From assembly GCA_023388075.1 (NCBI GenBank), contig JAEWGX010000124.1, positions 1 through 34,886 on the forward strand: a stretch of 34,886 bases of DNA. The letters are read 5' to 3'. Both the position numbers and the translations under genes were made by a program. Each line of letters opens with the position of its first letter. Position 1 is the first letter of the stretch. Below, one piece after another: positions 23,130 to 31,158 of this stretch. The notes beneath the pieces are model-generated. The model saw only the letters and a list, made by a program, of their open reading frames with translations. It did no database searches and had not been told where the DNA came from. The DNA is from Pseudomonadota bacterium. GTDB taxonomy: Bacteria > Pseudomonadota > Gammaproteobacteria > Burkholderiales > Burkholderiaceae_E.

Positions 23130-24376
23130 GCGGTTCTCCTGCTGGGATGTCCATCGGCTACCTCCTCGTAGAGGTCGAGTGTCGAACGAAGATAGGCGCT
23201 CCTGCTGAATCTCTGCTCGGCGCTGGCTCTCGCGGCACGCCCCATCCTCGCGATGTCGCCGGGAGCGATCGCGCAGACCTCGCGGAGCAGCTCCGCCAGC
23301 ATCTCACGATTGCCGCTGTCGAACAGCCATCCCGTGCTCCCGGGCTCGATCAGCTCCGGTATCCCACCGATCCTGGCGCCCATCACCGGCTTGCCGAGGG
23401 CGAAGCTCTCCAGCACGCTCAGGGGCGCGTTCTCGTACCATTCCGATGGCAGCACCACGGCCCGACTCTGCCGGATCAGGTCGTGGAGATCCTTCCCGGA
23501 ACGAAAGCCCAGGAAGTCGACGTCCGCACCCAGCGCGGCCGCCGTGCTCCTTACCTGCTCCTCGTCGGGCCCCGTTCCGGCGATCTTCAAGGGAACGGCC
23601 GCCGCGGCCGCTGCATGGACCAGAGTGTCCAGCCCCTTCTCCTTCGAGAGGCGCCCGAAGTAGAGGATGTACCGACCCGCCTCGAAGTCGGGCTCCAGCG
23701 CCTGCGAATCGACGAAGTTGGGGATGTAGGTGAACTTCCCCGGGCTCCAGCCCCATTCGACGAACTTGTCCAGGAAGAACCGGCTCGGCACGACGATCCG
23801 GTCGACATGGCGGCGGTAGGTTTCCAGCATGGAATGCAGCGTGGCTTCCATGGACACGAGGATGCTGGCCGGGAGCGACCCGTGGACGCAGCGTCGCAAT
23901 ACGACGTTGTGATACCTGCCCCCCTTGCAGCGCTCGCATATCTCGCCGCCGCTCAGCATCCGGTAGTTGGGGCAGGCGATCTTCAGGTCATGGGCCGTGA
24001 GCACCACGGGAACGCCGCGGTCCCGCAGCGTGTGAAGTATCGACGGCGACAGGTGGTGATAGATGTTGTGCAGGTGCGCGATCGTCGGCCGGAAGTCCTG
24101 GATGACGCGGTCCAGCTTGCGCCTGGCCTCCAGGGAGTAGATGACCTTCAGGCTCTTGCTCACCTTCTCGGCGAAGGTGTACTGCCCACCGAGCTCGATC
24201 TCGTCGACGAAGTGCTCGGACCAGGGACTCGGCAGGTTGCGCGGATGGCGCATCGCGAAGTGGGCGGATGCCCAACCGAGCTGCTCGAACATCGCGGCGT
24301 GCTCGAGGTAGACGATATCCGCGCCCCCCCGTCGGTAGTGATAGTTGTTGATGGAAAGCAGACGGCCGTCGCTCAC
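23126..24376 (-). CDS. Family 4-like glycosyltransferase with Cys motif
   Basis: A 416-residue GT-B enzyme. The N-terminus LLSINNYHYRRGGADIVYLEH holds the Gly-Gly acceptor loop. A four-Cys region (ACPNYRM, EICERCKGG, LRRCVHGS) typical of one branch of polysaccharide GT4 enzymes follows. ILYFGRLSKEKGLDTLVHAA and the EX7E segment YENAPLSVLESFALGKPVMGARIGGIPELIEPG mark the donor domain. The open frame runs back to 24706, but those 110 codons are antisense-like and overlap the upstream gene; the GTG at 24376 has GGGGAG seven bases before it and overlaps the upstream stop as GTGA, so I start there. It is the middle of three coupled transferase genes; donor and acceptor sugars are unknown. Confidence 0.91.
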   Translation of the reverse strand: MSDGRLLSINNYHYRRGGADIVYLEHAAMFEQLGWASAHFAMRHPRNLPSPWSEHFVDEIELGGQYTFAEKVSKSLKVIYSLEARRKLDRVIQDFRPTIAHLHNIYHHLSPSILHTLRDRGVPVVLTAHDLKIACPNYRMLSGGEICERCKGGRYHNVVLRRCVHGSLPASILVSMEATLHSMLETYRRHVDRIVVPSRFFLDKFVEWGWSPGKFTYIPNFVDSQALEPDFEAGRYILYFGRLSKEKGLDTLVHAAAAAAVPLKIAGTGPDEEQVRSTAAALGADVDFLGFRSGKDLHDLIRQSRAVVLPSEWYENAPLSVLESFALGKPVMGARIGGIPELIEPGSTGWLFDSGNREMLAELLREVCAIAPGDIARMGRAARASAEQRFSRSAYLRSTLDLYEEVADGHPSRRTA

Positions 24377-25590
24377 TCGACAGCTCCCCGGGTCGCAACG
24401 ATCCGGACCAGCTCGCGATGGACGTCGGCCGCGATCTTCGAGTAGGTCCGGTTGTCCTTGACCCACTCCCTTCCCCTTGCGCCCATCGCGATCGCCTCGG
24501 CGGGATTCTCCAGGCACCAGATCACGGCATCGGCAAAGGCGGAAGCAGACCACTCGACACAGATCGCGCCGTTCGACTCCCGCGCGATCATCGACTGCTC
24601 CGGATGGTCGTTGGCCACCGCGGGCTTCGAGAAGGCAAGGTACTCGATCAGCTTTGTTGGAGAGGCTACCCGCAGGGTCGGTGTCACCGGGATCGGCGAG
24701 AGGCACACTGCCGCGGTCGCGACATGCCGCTGCGCCTCATCCCGTGGCAACTGGCCGGTGAACTGCACCCGGTCCGCGATGCCGCGCTCGGCGACCAGCG
24801 CCTCCAGGTGCTGACGGTCCGCGGGCTCGCCGCCCTCTCCAACAACCTTGAAGCGGACGTCGTCGTACCGCGCCGCCACCTCGGCGAAGCAGTCGATCAT
24901 GATCTCCAGCCGTCGCACGCGATGCAGCCCTCCCAGGTACAGCACGACCGGAGGCGATTCAGGCTGCGAAGGCCGCTCGCCCTGCGCGAGCAGCTCTTCC
25001 GAGACCGCCATGGGCACCGCCGTCATGCGATCGGCGGGTATGCCCTTGTCCTGCATCTCCTGCTTCATCCTCTCGCTCTGGACGAAGCAGTGGTCGGCAA
25101 ACCGCATGCCGATGCCGTAGTAGACCAGGCGCCCGAAGCGCCCGCTCACCGCGAGAAGCCATCGCATCGGGCCCTTGGCGCTGCGCGACCGCTCCAGATC
25201 GTCTTCGGGAAACGGATACGACATCCATACGACGAAGGGCGTACCGGTCAGGCGCCCCACGATCAGCCCGACCAGCGATGCCCAGTACTTGTCCCGGACG
25301 ATGATGAGATCGACGCGGCGCCATAGGAGACGCAGGAGCAGGGCGGTGTCGATGGACCAATAGGCGAGCTTGCCGAGGAGCTTGCCGACGAGCCCCCCCG
25401 CTCGCAGGACGGGGGACACGATGATCCGCACGCCGCGAACGTACTCCGTCCTCAACCCGCTGGTCGCGCCGGTCCCCTGGACATACCACGTCTGTTCCAC
25501 GCCTCGATCGTTCAGCTCCCGCAGGAACAGCTCGACCACATCGACGTAGCGAAGAGGGTAACGGTCGGACGCGGAGACATGGATTCGCAC
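24373..25590 (-). CDS. Family 4-like glycosyltransferase
   Basis: A 405-residue GT-B glycosyltransferase. N-terminal features are MRIHVSASDRYPLRYVDVVELFLRELNDRG and an amphipathic/hydrophobic patch (GGLVGKLLGKLAYWSIDTALLLRLL) that could seat it on the inner membrane. The donor domain has VVLYLGGLHRVRRLEIMIDCFAEV, a FKVVGEGG strand-loop and CLSPIPVTPTLRVASPTKLIEYLAFSKPAVAND in place of the canonical EX7E region, with Glu in KLIEYLAFSKP. The start is GTG with GAGAGG five bases upstream. It lies nine bases after the flippase stop and overlaps the next gene by GTGA. It acts in assembly of the locus repeat unit; specificity is not readable. Confidence 0.89.
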   Translation of the reverse strand: MRIHVSASDRYPLRYVDVVELFLRELNDRGVEQTWYVQGTGATSGLRTEYVRGVRIIVSPVLRAGGLVGKLLGKLAYWSIDTALLLRLLWRRVDLIIVRDKYWASLVGLIVGRLTGTPFVVWMSYPFPEDDLERSRSAKGPMRWLLAVSGRFGRLVYYGIGMRFADHCFVQSERMKQEMQDKGIPADRMTAVPMAVSEELLAQGERPSQPESPPVVLYLGGLHRVRRLEIMIDCFAEVAARYDDVRFKVVGEGGEPADRQHLEALVAERGIADRVQFTGQLPRDEAQRHVATAAVCLSPIPVTPTLRVASPTKLIEYLAFSKPAVANDHPEQSMIARESNGAICVEWSASAFADAVIWCLENPAEAIAMGARGREWVKDNRTYSKIAADVHRELVRIVATRGAVE

Positions 25591-25599
25591 GGTGGCCTC

Positions 25600-27126
25600 T
25601 CAACCCCTCGCTGCAACGAGGACCTTGGACCAGAAGGTGCGTTCCTGTCCCCTTGGCATGAGGGCAAAGTAGCAGCCCGCCGAGTACGCTGCCATTGCGA
25701 GAAGCGTCACCACGATCCACCCGTTGAAGTAAGGTCTAGAAAAATGTGCAACGACGATCGCAAGGGTCAGCGCGAGCCCGATGCCGATCACGGACTTGAT
25801 GTCGTGCGCAAGACCGAATCCGGTCTTGCGCAGCCACCAGAGGACGATGAGATTGCTGACCACCAGGCCGACGCAGTTCGCGGCGGGCAGCGCGAATATC
25901 CCGAGCGCCGGCAGAAGGTAGATCCCGAGGATCAGCGACGATCCGAGGATCGCGTTGGTGAAGACCAGCACGCCATAGCGTTCGACCGTATGGTTGAGCA
26001 GATCGAGCACGTGCCTCCACGATTCGAGGGCGATCAGCAGGGACATCAGGAACAGCAGGGACACCGCGGTGCCGCCGTACTTGCCTGCCGTCAAGGCGAG
26101 GAGCGCCTGCTCGCCGCCGGCGAAGGCGATGACCGGAAGGAAGCCGATGAGCGCGAGATTGATCTTGAGGATGAAGTTGGTGATCGTCTGGATCTCCGTG
26201 AACCGGGTGTGCTGGGCGTACCGGGCGGCCATCACCGGGCGGATCAGCCCCACGAAAAGCTGAGCCGGCAGGAACCGCTGCATGACGTCGAATATCGACT
26301 GCGCGAAACCGAACAGCGCGACCTGGGCACCAGGCAACTGCGAGCCGACGACGAGCCGATTGGCCACGCCGCTGAACGGCATGATGATCATGTGCTGCAG
26401 GTAGCCCTTCAACCCGAAGGAGACCATCCGGCTGCGGTTGCGGCGGATCCAGGCAAGCTCGTCCACGCCCGCGGCCGTGGAAGGCAGCCGGCTCGCCCGG
26501 GCCAGCGACCAGGACATCAGGGCCGCCCCGATGAAGTCGGTGAGCACCTCCAGCCAGATGAGATGGAACAGGTCGAGGTTGCCGGTCGAGTACGCGATCG
26601 CAACCAGCACGAACCTCGATACCGTCACCGTCGCGAGCACGGCCTGTCCGGAGCCCTGGTGCAGCATCGCCTCGAGGACCTGGAACAGCGTCGAGGTCAC
26701 TGTCCTGAACAGGACCACGAGAAGATAGATCCTGAACGCGGATTCCCACTCGGACAATCCGATCCAGCCGCTGATCGCACCGGAGAAGTGGTAAAGCACC
26801 AGGACCGCGGCGCCGAGGACGGCATAGCGCAGACCCAGCAGCAGTACGATCAGGCGCCGGAGCGCGTGGTGATACCCCTGGCTGTAGATCTCGGGGACGA
26901 AGCGGGTGAACACCTGCCCGGTGCCGACGTTCGTCGCCGCCAGCAGGAGCTCCACCAGCCCGAACAGCACGGAGTAGGCCGCGAACTCCTGGACCGACAA
27001 TCCGCGGATCACCAGCAGCAACGTGCCGATCCCGGCGATCGACGTCAGGCCCTTTCCCAGGAGGAAGTGCTTCAGACCCTTGTTTATGCGCCCGGCACCG
27101 TACGGGTTGTCGGCTACGGGATTCAT
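25600..27126 (-). CDS. Polysaccharide repeat-unit flippase (Wzx-like, MOP superfamily)
   Basis: A 508-residue integral membrane protein with about 12-14 hydrophobic segments throughout. The N-terminal GLKHFLLGKGLTSIAGIGTLLLVIRGLSVQEFAAYSVLFGLVELL segment, the position of charged residues inside helices, and the C-terminal helices match oligosaccharide flippases of the MOP superfamily. It should move the undecaprenyl-linked repeat unit from the cytoplasmic to the periplasmic face for polymerisation. The ATG at 27126 is directly preceded by GGAG, poor spacing, so initiation may be weak. It lies 174 bases after the polymerase gene and nine before the first transferase. Wzx assignment rests on topology and context, as these proteins diverge widely. 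Confidence 0.88.
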   Translation of the reverse strand: MNPVADNPYGAGRINKGLKHFLLGKGLTSIAGIGTLLLVIRGLSVQEFAAYSVLFGLVELLLAATNVGTGQVFTRFVPEIYSQGYHHALRRLIVLLLGLRYAVLGAAVLVLYHFSGAISGWIGLSEWESAFRIYLLVVLFRTVTSTLFQVLEAMLHQGSGQAVLATVTVSRFVLVAIAYSTGNLDLFHLIWLEVLTDFIGAALMSWSLARASRLPSTAAGVDELAWIRRNRSRMVSFGLKGYLQHMIIMPFSGVANRLVVGSQLPGAQVALFGFAQSIFDVMQRFLPAQLFVGLIRPVMAARYAQHTRFTEIQTITNFILKINLALIGFLPVIAFAGGEQALLALTAGKYGGTAVSLLFLMSLLIALESWRHVLDLLNHTVERYGVLVFTNAILGSSLILGIYLLPALGIFALPAANCVGLVVSNLIVLWWLRKTGFGLAHDIKSVIGIGLALTLAIVVAHFSRPYFNGWIVVTLLAMAAYSAGCYFALMPRGQERTFWSKVLVAARG

Positions 27127-27278
27127 CTCCGTACGGCGTATCGGGAGGGTGCCATACCGATGGAGGACGCTTCGGATGTCATTGCATGCATGGGAATGCC
27201 CGGGCCGGCCAGGCGCGGCACTCTCGTCGCAGCCGGACTGCCAACGGGGCCGGTGTGGCCAATTCGCCCTCCGGAGCG

Positions 27279-27301
27279 GCGTGACATGGGCAACGTCACG
27301 C
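27279..27301 (-). promoter_or_regulatory. Hairpin just after the polymerase gene stop
   Basis: GCGTGAC and GTCACGC form a perfect 7-base inverted repeat around a 9-base loop, abutting the stop codon of the polymerase gene at the start of the 174-base gap before the flippase gene. There is no T-run, so it may shape mRNA stability or lower downstream expression rather than end transcription. The rest of the gap (27127-27278) shows nothing convincing. Confidence 0.35.
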
Positions 27302-29043
27302 TACGGGGTGGACGAATCGATGACCGGCTCTATCCGCCCGCGACTATCCCGAGGCCCGAGTTCCTGTCCTGTCGTTGGAGCGACCCGGCTGTCCGGCGCC
27401 GGGCGACGAGCCTCGGCCCTCGCGATACCCGGGTCGAACCGCGCCGGCCGGGCAGAAAAGGCGGCGGCACTGCCCGCCGGCGGGGTAAAGACGAAAGCGG
27501 GGCCCCGGGCCCGCGCGCGAGGCATCGACGGCATGGCCTGGGCGACACGCGAGCCGTCATCCGGAAGGGGGCCATTCCGGGCGCGCCATGCCACCAGCCC
27601 GAGCGTGAACATCACGATGAAGCTGTGGCTGACCAGGATGACGATGCTGGCGGAATAGAACAACATCAGGAAGGTGGTGCCCAGGCTCGCCAGCAGGATG
27701 CGGCAGAGGGTCCTGTCCCAGGAGCTTCGAGCCTGTTTAAGGCACCGACCGGCCGTGGCGGTCGCCGCGAGGAGTATGGCCACGAACAGCGCCGCGCCCA
27801 CGAAGCCGAAGTCCCAGAGCAGCAGGGAAAGGCTCACCAGGTCGATGTGCATGCCCTCGTGGGCCAGGAAGACGTGGCCCACCAGGGGTACACGTCCGTC
27901 CACGCCGAAAGAGCTTCCCAGCCCGTAGCCGAACAGGGCGCGCAGCGGCTCGGCCCATGACTGGGACTGGAACCAGTACGGGATCGCGGTGAGCCGGTTC
28001 ACGCCCGTGCCGTAGTAGCCCTTCTCGCCGACGTTGTACGCGAGCGTCGCTTCCAGGCTCTCCTCCCAGGTGACGCCGCCCTCGCCCATGACCTGGACCA
28101 TGAAGTACAGGTATCCCAGGGCGGCGATCACGACCAGGGAGACGATCATCCCGCCCAGGAACAGCAACGGCCGGGCGAGGATGTAGTCCTTGAACGCGAA
28201 GAACATCGCCACCGGAATCAGCATGAGGACCACCTTGGTCTCACCGATCCCCAGCGGAACGAGCACGACCGCCAGCAGCACGACGAACGACGCGGTCCCC
28301 AGCAGCCGCTCGCGGTAGGCGCAGTACAGGCCAACCGCCGCGAGGACCAGGTACATCGCCATGATGGCGCTGGCACCGCCGCCTCTCATGGACCCTTCGA
28401 AGGTGCCGACGATGATGTCGAAGGGCACGAAGCCGGGTACGTCCCAGCCCATGACCTGCGGCATGAGGACCACCCTCTGGTACATCGAGAACGGCAACTG
28501 CAGCAGCGCGAAGCCCAGGAGCAGCAGGAGCCAGCGCCGCACCGTCGTGGTGCTGAAGGGCACCACCGCGAGGAGGAACATCACGCCCCAGAACTGGAAC
28601 TGGCGCTTGGCACCCGCGGCGATTTCTTCCAGCGACCCGTTCGAGAAGAAGGCGGAGACGAACACCAGCGCCACGAACGCCAGGGACAGGTAGACGAACC
28701 GCGGCATCGGGTATGCCGGGCGCTTGCGGCCGACGGCAGCGTAGAGCAACGCCGCCCCGGTCATGAAGACGCCGAGCAGCGAGAAGAGCCAGGAGATGCG
28801 AGCGAGCCCCGGCATGAAGTAGGCGACCGGCCCGTTGATCAGGAAGATGCCGACCAGCAGGAGCCAGACCGCCAGCGGCAAGGCGTTGAGCAGGACGATA
28901 CCCGCGACCGCGCCCATGACCAGCGCGATCAGGACCAGGTTGCCGGTTGCCACCACCAGCCCGGCGACCGCGCCGGCGACGACGAAGCCCAGGGTCACCG
29001 CGATAGGCAATGCCCGAGGCTGGGTTGCGGCCAGGCGCATCAC
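27301..29043 (-). CDS. O-antigen ligase/Wzy-polymerase-like membrane protein
   Basis: A 580-residue integral membrane protein with about 11-12 hydrophobic segments. A large periplasmic loop near residues 310-395 holds NVGEKGYYGTGVNRLTAIPYWFQSQSWAEPLRALFGYGLGSSFG, then HIDLVSLSLLLWDFGFVGA. This resembles the loop and the H-x-x-x-x-x-x-x-x-x-x-G-x-x-G pattern of the Wzy_C/O-antigen ligase family. It likely polymerises repeat units at the periplasmic face. The start is GTG immediately followed by ATG (29043/29040), 20 bases after epsF, with no clear ribosome site. The last ~85 residues are a Pro/Ala/Arg-rich, probably unstructured cytoplasmic tail, which is unusual for the family. Polymerase is favoured over ligase because this is an EpsF/EpsG locus. 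Confidence 0.85.
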   Translation of the reverse strand: MMRLAATQPRALPIAVTLGFVVAGAVAGLVVATGNLVLIALVMGAVAGIVLLNALPLAVWLLLVGIFLINGPVAYFMPGLARISWLFSLLGVFMTGAALLYAAVGRKRPAYPMPRFVYLSLAFVALVFVSAFFSNGSLEEIAAGAKRQFQFWGVMFLLAVVPFSTTTVRRWLLLLLGFALLQLPFSMYQRVVLMPQVMGWDVPGFVPFDIIVGTFEGSMRGGGASAIMAMYLVLAAVGLYCAYRERLLGTASFVVLLAVVLVPLGIGETKVVLMLIPVAMFFAFKDYILARPLLFLGGMIVSLVVIAALGYLYFMVQVMGEGGVTWEESLEATLAYNVGEKGYYGTGVNRLTAIPYWFQSQSWAEPLRALFGYGLGSSFGVDGRVPLVGHVFLAHEGMHIDLVSLSLLLWDFGFVGAALFVAILLAATATAGRCLKQARSSWDRTLCRILLASLGTTFLMLFYSASIVILVSHSFIVMFTLGLVAWRARNGPLPDDGSRVAQAMPSMPRARARGPAFVFTPPAGSAAAFSARPARFDPGIARAEARRPAPDSRVAPTTGQELGPRDSRGRIEPVIDSSTP

Positions 29044-29062
29044 GCTCGTCGACCGGACCGGA

Positions 29063-30490
29063 TCAACTGTTGCCCAAGCGCAACGATGGCGGGGCTACCG
29101 AAGGACCGGTGCCGCCGATCAGACGCTGGGCACGAGTGGATCGGGACGAGGGCAGGACCGCGAGCACCGGGATGCCGGCAGCCTCGAGCAGGTCGTCCGC
29201 GCTGCGCAGGGGACGCTGAGCCGCCTCGAGCGTGAAGGCTGCGAGCAAGCCGAGGAACAGGCCGAGGAACACTCCGACCAGGGTGTTCAGCACCAGGTTG
29301 GGACGCGTCGGCAGCAGCGGCACGGTGGCCGGCGTCAGGATGCTGATGTTGGAAAGCCCGGCGCTCATGCCGACGGTGGTCTCGGTCAGGCGGCGCGCCA
29401 CCAGGTCATAGGCCCGCTGGGCGCTCTCGAGCTCGCGCTGATAGATGGCCAGCTCGTCGCGCTTGCCCTTCAGGCCGAGGACCTTGGTCTTCTGCGCTTC
29501 CAGCGCCGCGGACGTATCCCGCACGCGCTGGTTGGTGATCGAGAAGTGGCTGAGGATGCCTTCCTTCACCCGGGCGATCTCCGCCTGGCGGCGCCGACGC
29601 AGCTCGTCGACTTCCGCCACCGCCGCGAGCCGTGCGGGATGGTTGGCGCCGTACTGCGAAGCGATCTGGCCGAGCCGGGCTTCGGCGCGGCCGAGCTCCG
29701 ACGTGAGGGTCTGGATCAGCACGCTCTGCACGACTTCGGGAATCGCCTGGTCGCCTCCACGCGCCGCCGCATCGCGGCGCGACCGGGCATCGTTCAGCTG
29801 CGCCTGCAACTGGACCAGCTCCGAGGAGAGCTCCTGCAGCCGGATGTTCTCGATGTCGATCCGCTCGTCCGAGGTGATGATGCCGCTCTGGCGCTGGAAG
29901 TCGGACAGCTTCTTCTGCGCCAGCTCCACCGCGTCCTTGTACTTCTTGGTCTGCTCCTCGAACCGCTGCGCGTACTCCTGCGCGGGCTTCGTCTTGAGCT
30001 CCAAGGCGGCAGCCTTGTAGGACTCGGCGAACGCATTGGCGAGATCCGCGGCCCGCTGCGGCGAGCCGGATTCGACCGTCAAGCTGATGGTCGTCCCGTC
30101 CAGGGATGCCTTGGCCTCCATGTTGCGCAGGAGCCGATTGCTCAGCCACGCTGTCATGTCACCCTTGCCTTCCGTGCCTTCGATCCAGGCGACCTGCATG
30201 TCCGGGTCGCGGTCGAGGCCCAGCGATCGGATCACCCGCCCGACCACGGCATCGCTGCGGATCACCTCGATCTGGGTGGCGAGATTGTTCCTCACCGTTT
30301 CGCGCGAGTAGACGGTCTGGCCGGTCGCGGAGTCGATCGTGTCGACATCGACGTGGATCGTGGTGGTGGCGCTGTAGCGCTTGCTCATCAGCAGGCTACC
30401 GGTGACCGCCGCGAGCGTGGTCACCGCCAACACGGCGGCGATCAGCCAGAATCGCGATCTGAGGATACCGAAGAGCATATCGAAGCGCAT
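29063..30490 (-). CDS. epsF: Chain-length determinant protein EpsF (Wzz/PCP family)
   Basis: A 475-residue polysaccharide co-polymerase. An N-terminal membrane helix (about 13-35) is followed by the Wzz domain (RYSATTTIHVDVDTID...). A long periplasmic coiled-coil region covers about 165-370, with ELKTKPAQEYAQRFEEQTKKYKDAVELAQKKL and repeated Gln/Glu/Arg heptads. The second membrane helix (LVLNTLVGVFLGLFLGLLAAF) is preceded by the Pro-rich motif PATVPLLPTRPN. A cytoplasmic tail of about 55 residues ends the chain, without a kinase domain. This split arrangement, with a separate kinase gene (epsG), is that of the EpsF/EpsG pair of betaproteobacterial methanolan-type loci. It sets polymer length together with the polymerase encoded 20 bases downstream. 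Confidence 0.92.
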   Translation of the reverse strand: MRFDMLFGILRSRFWLIAAVLAVTTLAAVTGSLLMSKRYSATTTIHVDVDTIDSATGQTVYSRETVRNNLATQIEVIRSDAVVGRVIRSLGLDRDPDMQVAWIEGTEGKGDMTAWLSNRLLRNMEAKASLDGTTISLTVESGSPQRAADLANAFAESYKAAALELKTKPAQEYAQRFEEQTKKYKDAVELAQKKLSDFQRQSGIITSDERIDIENIRLQELSSELVQLQAQLNDARSRRDAAARGGDQAIPEVVQSVLIQTLTSELGRAEARLGQIASQYGANHPARLAAVAEVDELRRRRQAEIARVKEGILSHFSITNQRVRDTSAALEAQKTKVLGLKGKRDELAIYQRELESAQRAYDLVARRLTETTVGMSAGLSNISILTPATVPLLPTRPNLVLNTLVGVFLGLFLGLLAAFTLEAAQRPLRSADDLLEAAGIPVLAVLPSSRSTRAQRLIGGTGPSVAPPSLRLGNS

Positions 30491-30868
30491 AGTGGGATTA
30501 CCTGGTCATCAACACTCGAATCGGCATTGTCTGTTGCGCCCTGGTGCCGGACCATGAGATTCATCACGCGCAACGCGAACGGCCCACCGAGACGGCACCG
30601 TTGAATCCGTCATTATCGCAAGAATGACGTCCTGCCCGCCAAGAGTGTGGTCGATGAGGCGATTGCGGCGAAGACGCAAATGCCGTCCGCCGGGCAGCCG
30701 CAGCCAGCTGAGAACGCCCTCGGTGACGGGCGGTTGACGCCAGCCGACGGGCGGCGCGGGCGCCCCTGATCTTCCAGGGGTCAAGCGAGCCCGCAGACCC
30801 CGTGTCGCTCTCCCCGCTCTTCGCCTGCCTTGCCCTTTATTGAAAGCAGTCGTTTCACCGGCCACCCG

Positions 30869-30887
30869 ATTGTGACTGCATTGTGAC
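30869..30887. promoter_or_regulatory. Helically phased direct repeat, candidate operator
   Basis: ATTGTGAC, spacer TGC, ATTGTGAC gives two identical 8-base half-sites one helical turn (11 bases) apart, in the epsF-epsG divergent region. Tandem half-sites of this kind are typical of response-regulator binding; which regulator is unknown. Confidence 0.45.
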
Positions 30888-31025
30888 CAGCTGGGCGAAT
30901 CGAGGGCCCGCGCGCACCGGTGCGGCACGAGTGTGCGATTCTGCCACCCGCAGGCGCCTGGACCCGTCGACAATGCCTACTGCCCAGGCCCGGCTCCTGC
31001 CCGGGTCGGGTATCGACGACCGGTT

Positions 31026-31041
31026 GTCGGATAAATCCGAC
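31026..31041. promoter_or_regulatory. Palindrome upstream of epsG, candidate operator
   Basis: GTCGGAT, spacer AA, ATCCGAC is a perfect 7-2-7 inverted repeat, 117 bases before the epsG start. Size and symmetry suit a dimeric regulator; none is assigned. Confidence 0.45.
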
Positions 31042-31158
31042 TGCCAATCGCCGGGTAGCGGTCTCAATCATGGAGAATCACGCAGGTCCACCGTCAGGCT
31101 GCCCGCACCGGCGTCAGGCACCGTTCACCGCAGTCATCATGTCTAGCACGAAGGCCCC

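Larger units (their letters stand above)
30491..31158. other. Divergent intergenic regulatory region between epsF and epsG
   Basis: This 668-base region has no supported gene; short open frames in it have no homology-like features. It holds ATTGTGAC twice with an 11-base period (30869-30887), GACGGGCGG twice with a 21-base period (30725-30754), a palindrome at 31026-31041 and a small hairpin CCCCTG-ATCTTC-CAGGGG (30763-30780). Its size and repeats suggest the control region for both halves of the exopolysaccharide locus. No clear sigma-70 or sigma-54 promoter could be fixed. Confidence 0.5.

Noticed and set aside
24377..24706. N-terminal extension of the middle glycosyltransferase
   Set aside because: The extra 110 residues are Arg/Gly/Asp-rich, antisense-like and overlap the coding region of the upstream gene in another frame; the GTG at 24376 has a good ribosome site.
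25579..27960. A 793-codon open frame on the + strand over the flippase and polymerase genes
   Set aside because: It is antisense to two convincing membrane-protein genes; its translation is rich in Arg, Gln, Asp and His without fold-like patterns, as expected from a GC-rich shadow frame.
30763..30780. Hairpin CCCCTG-ATCTTC-CAGGGG as a terminator
   Set aside because: It lies between divergent genes, far from any 3' end and without a T-run, so a terminator role is not supported.
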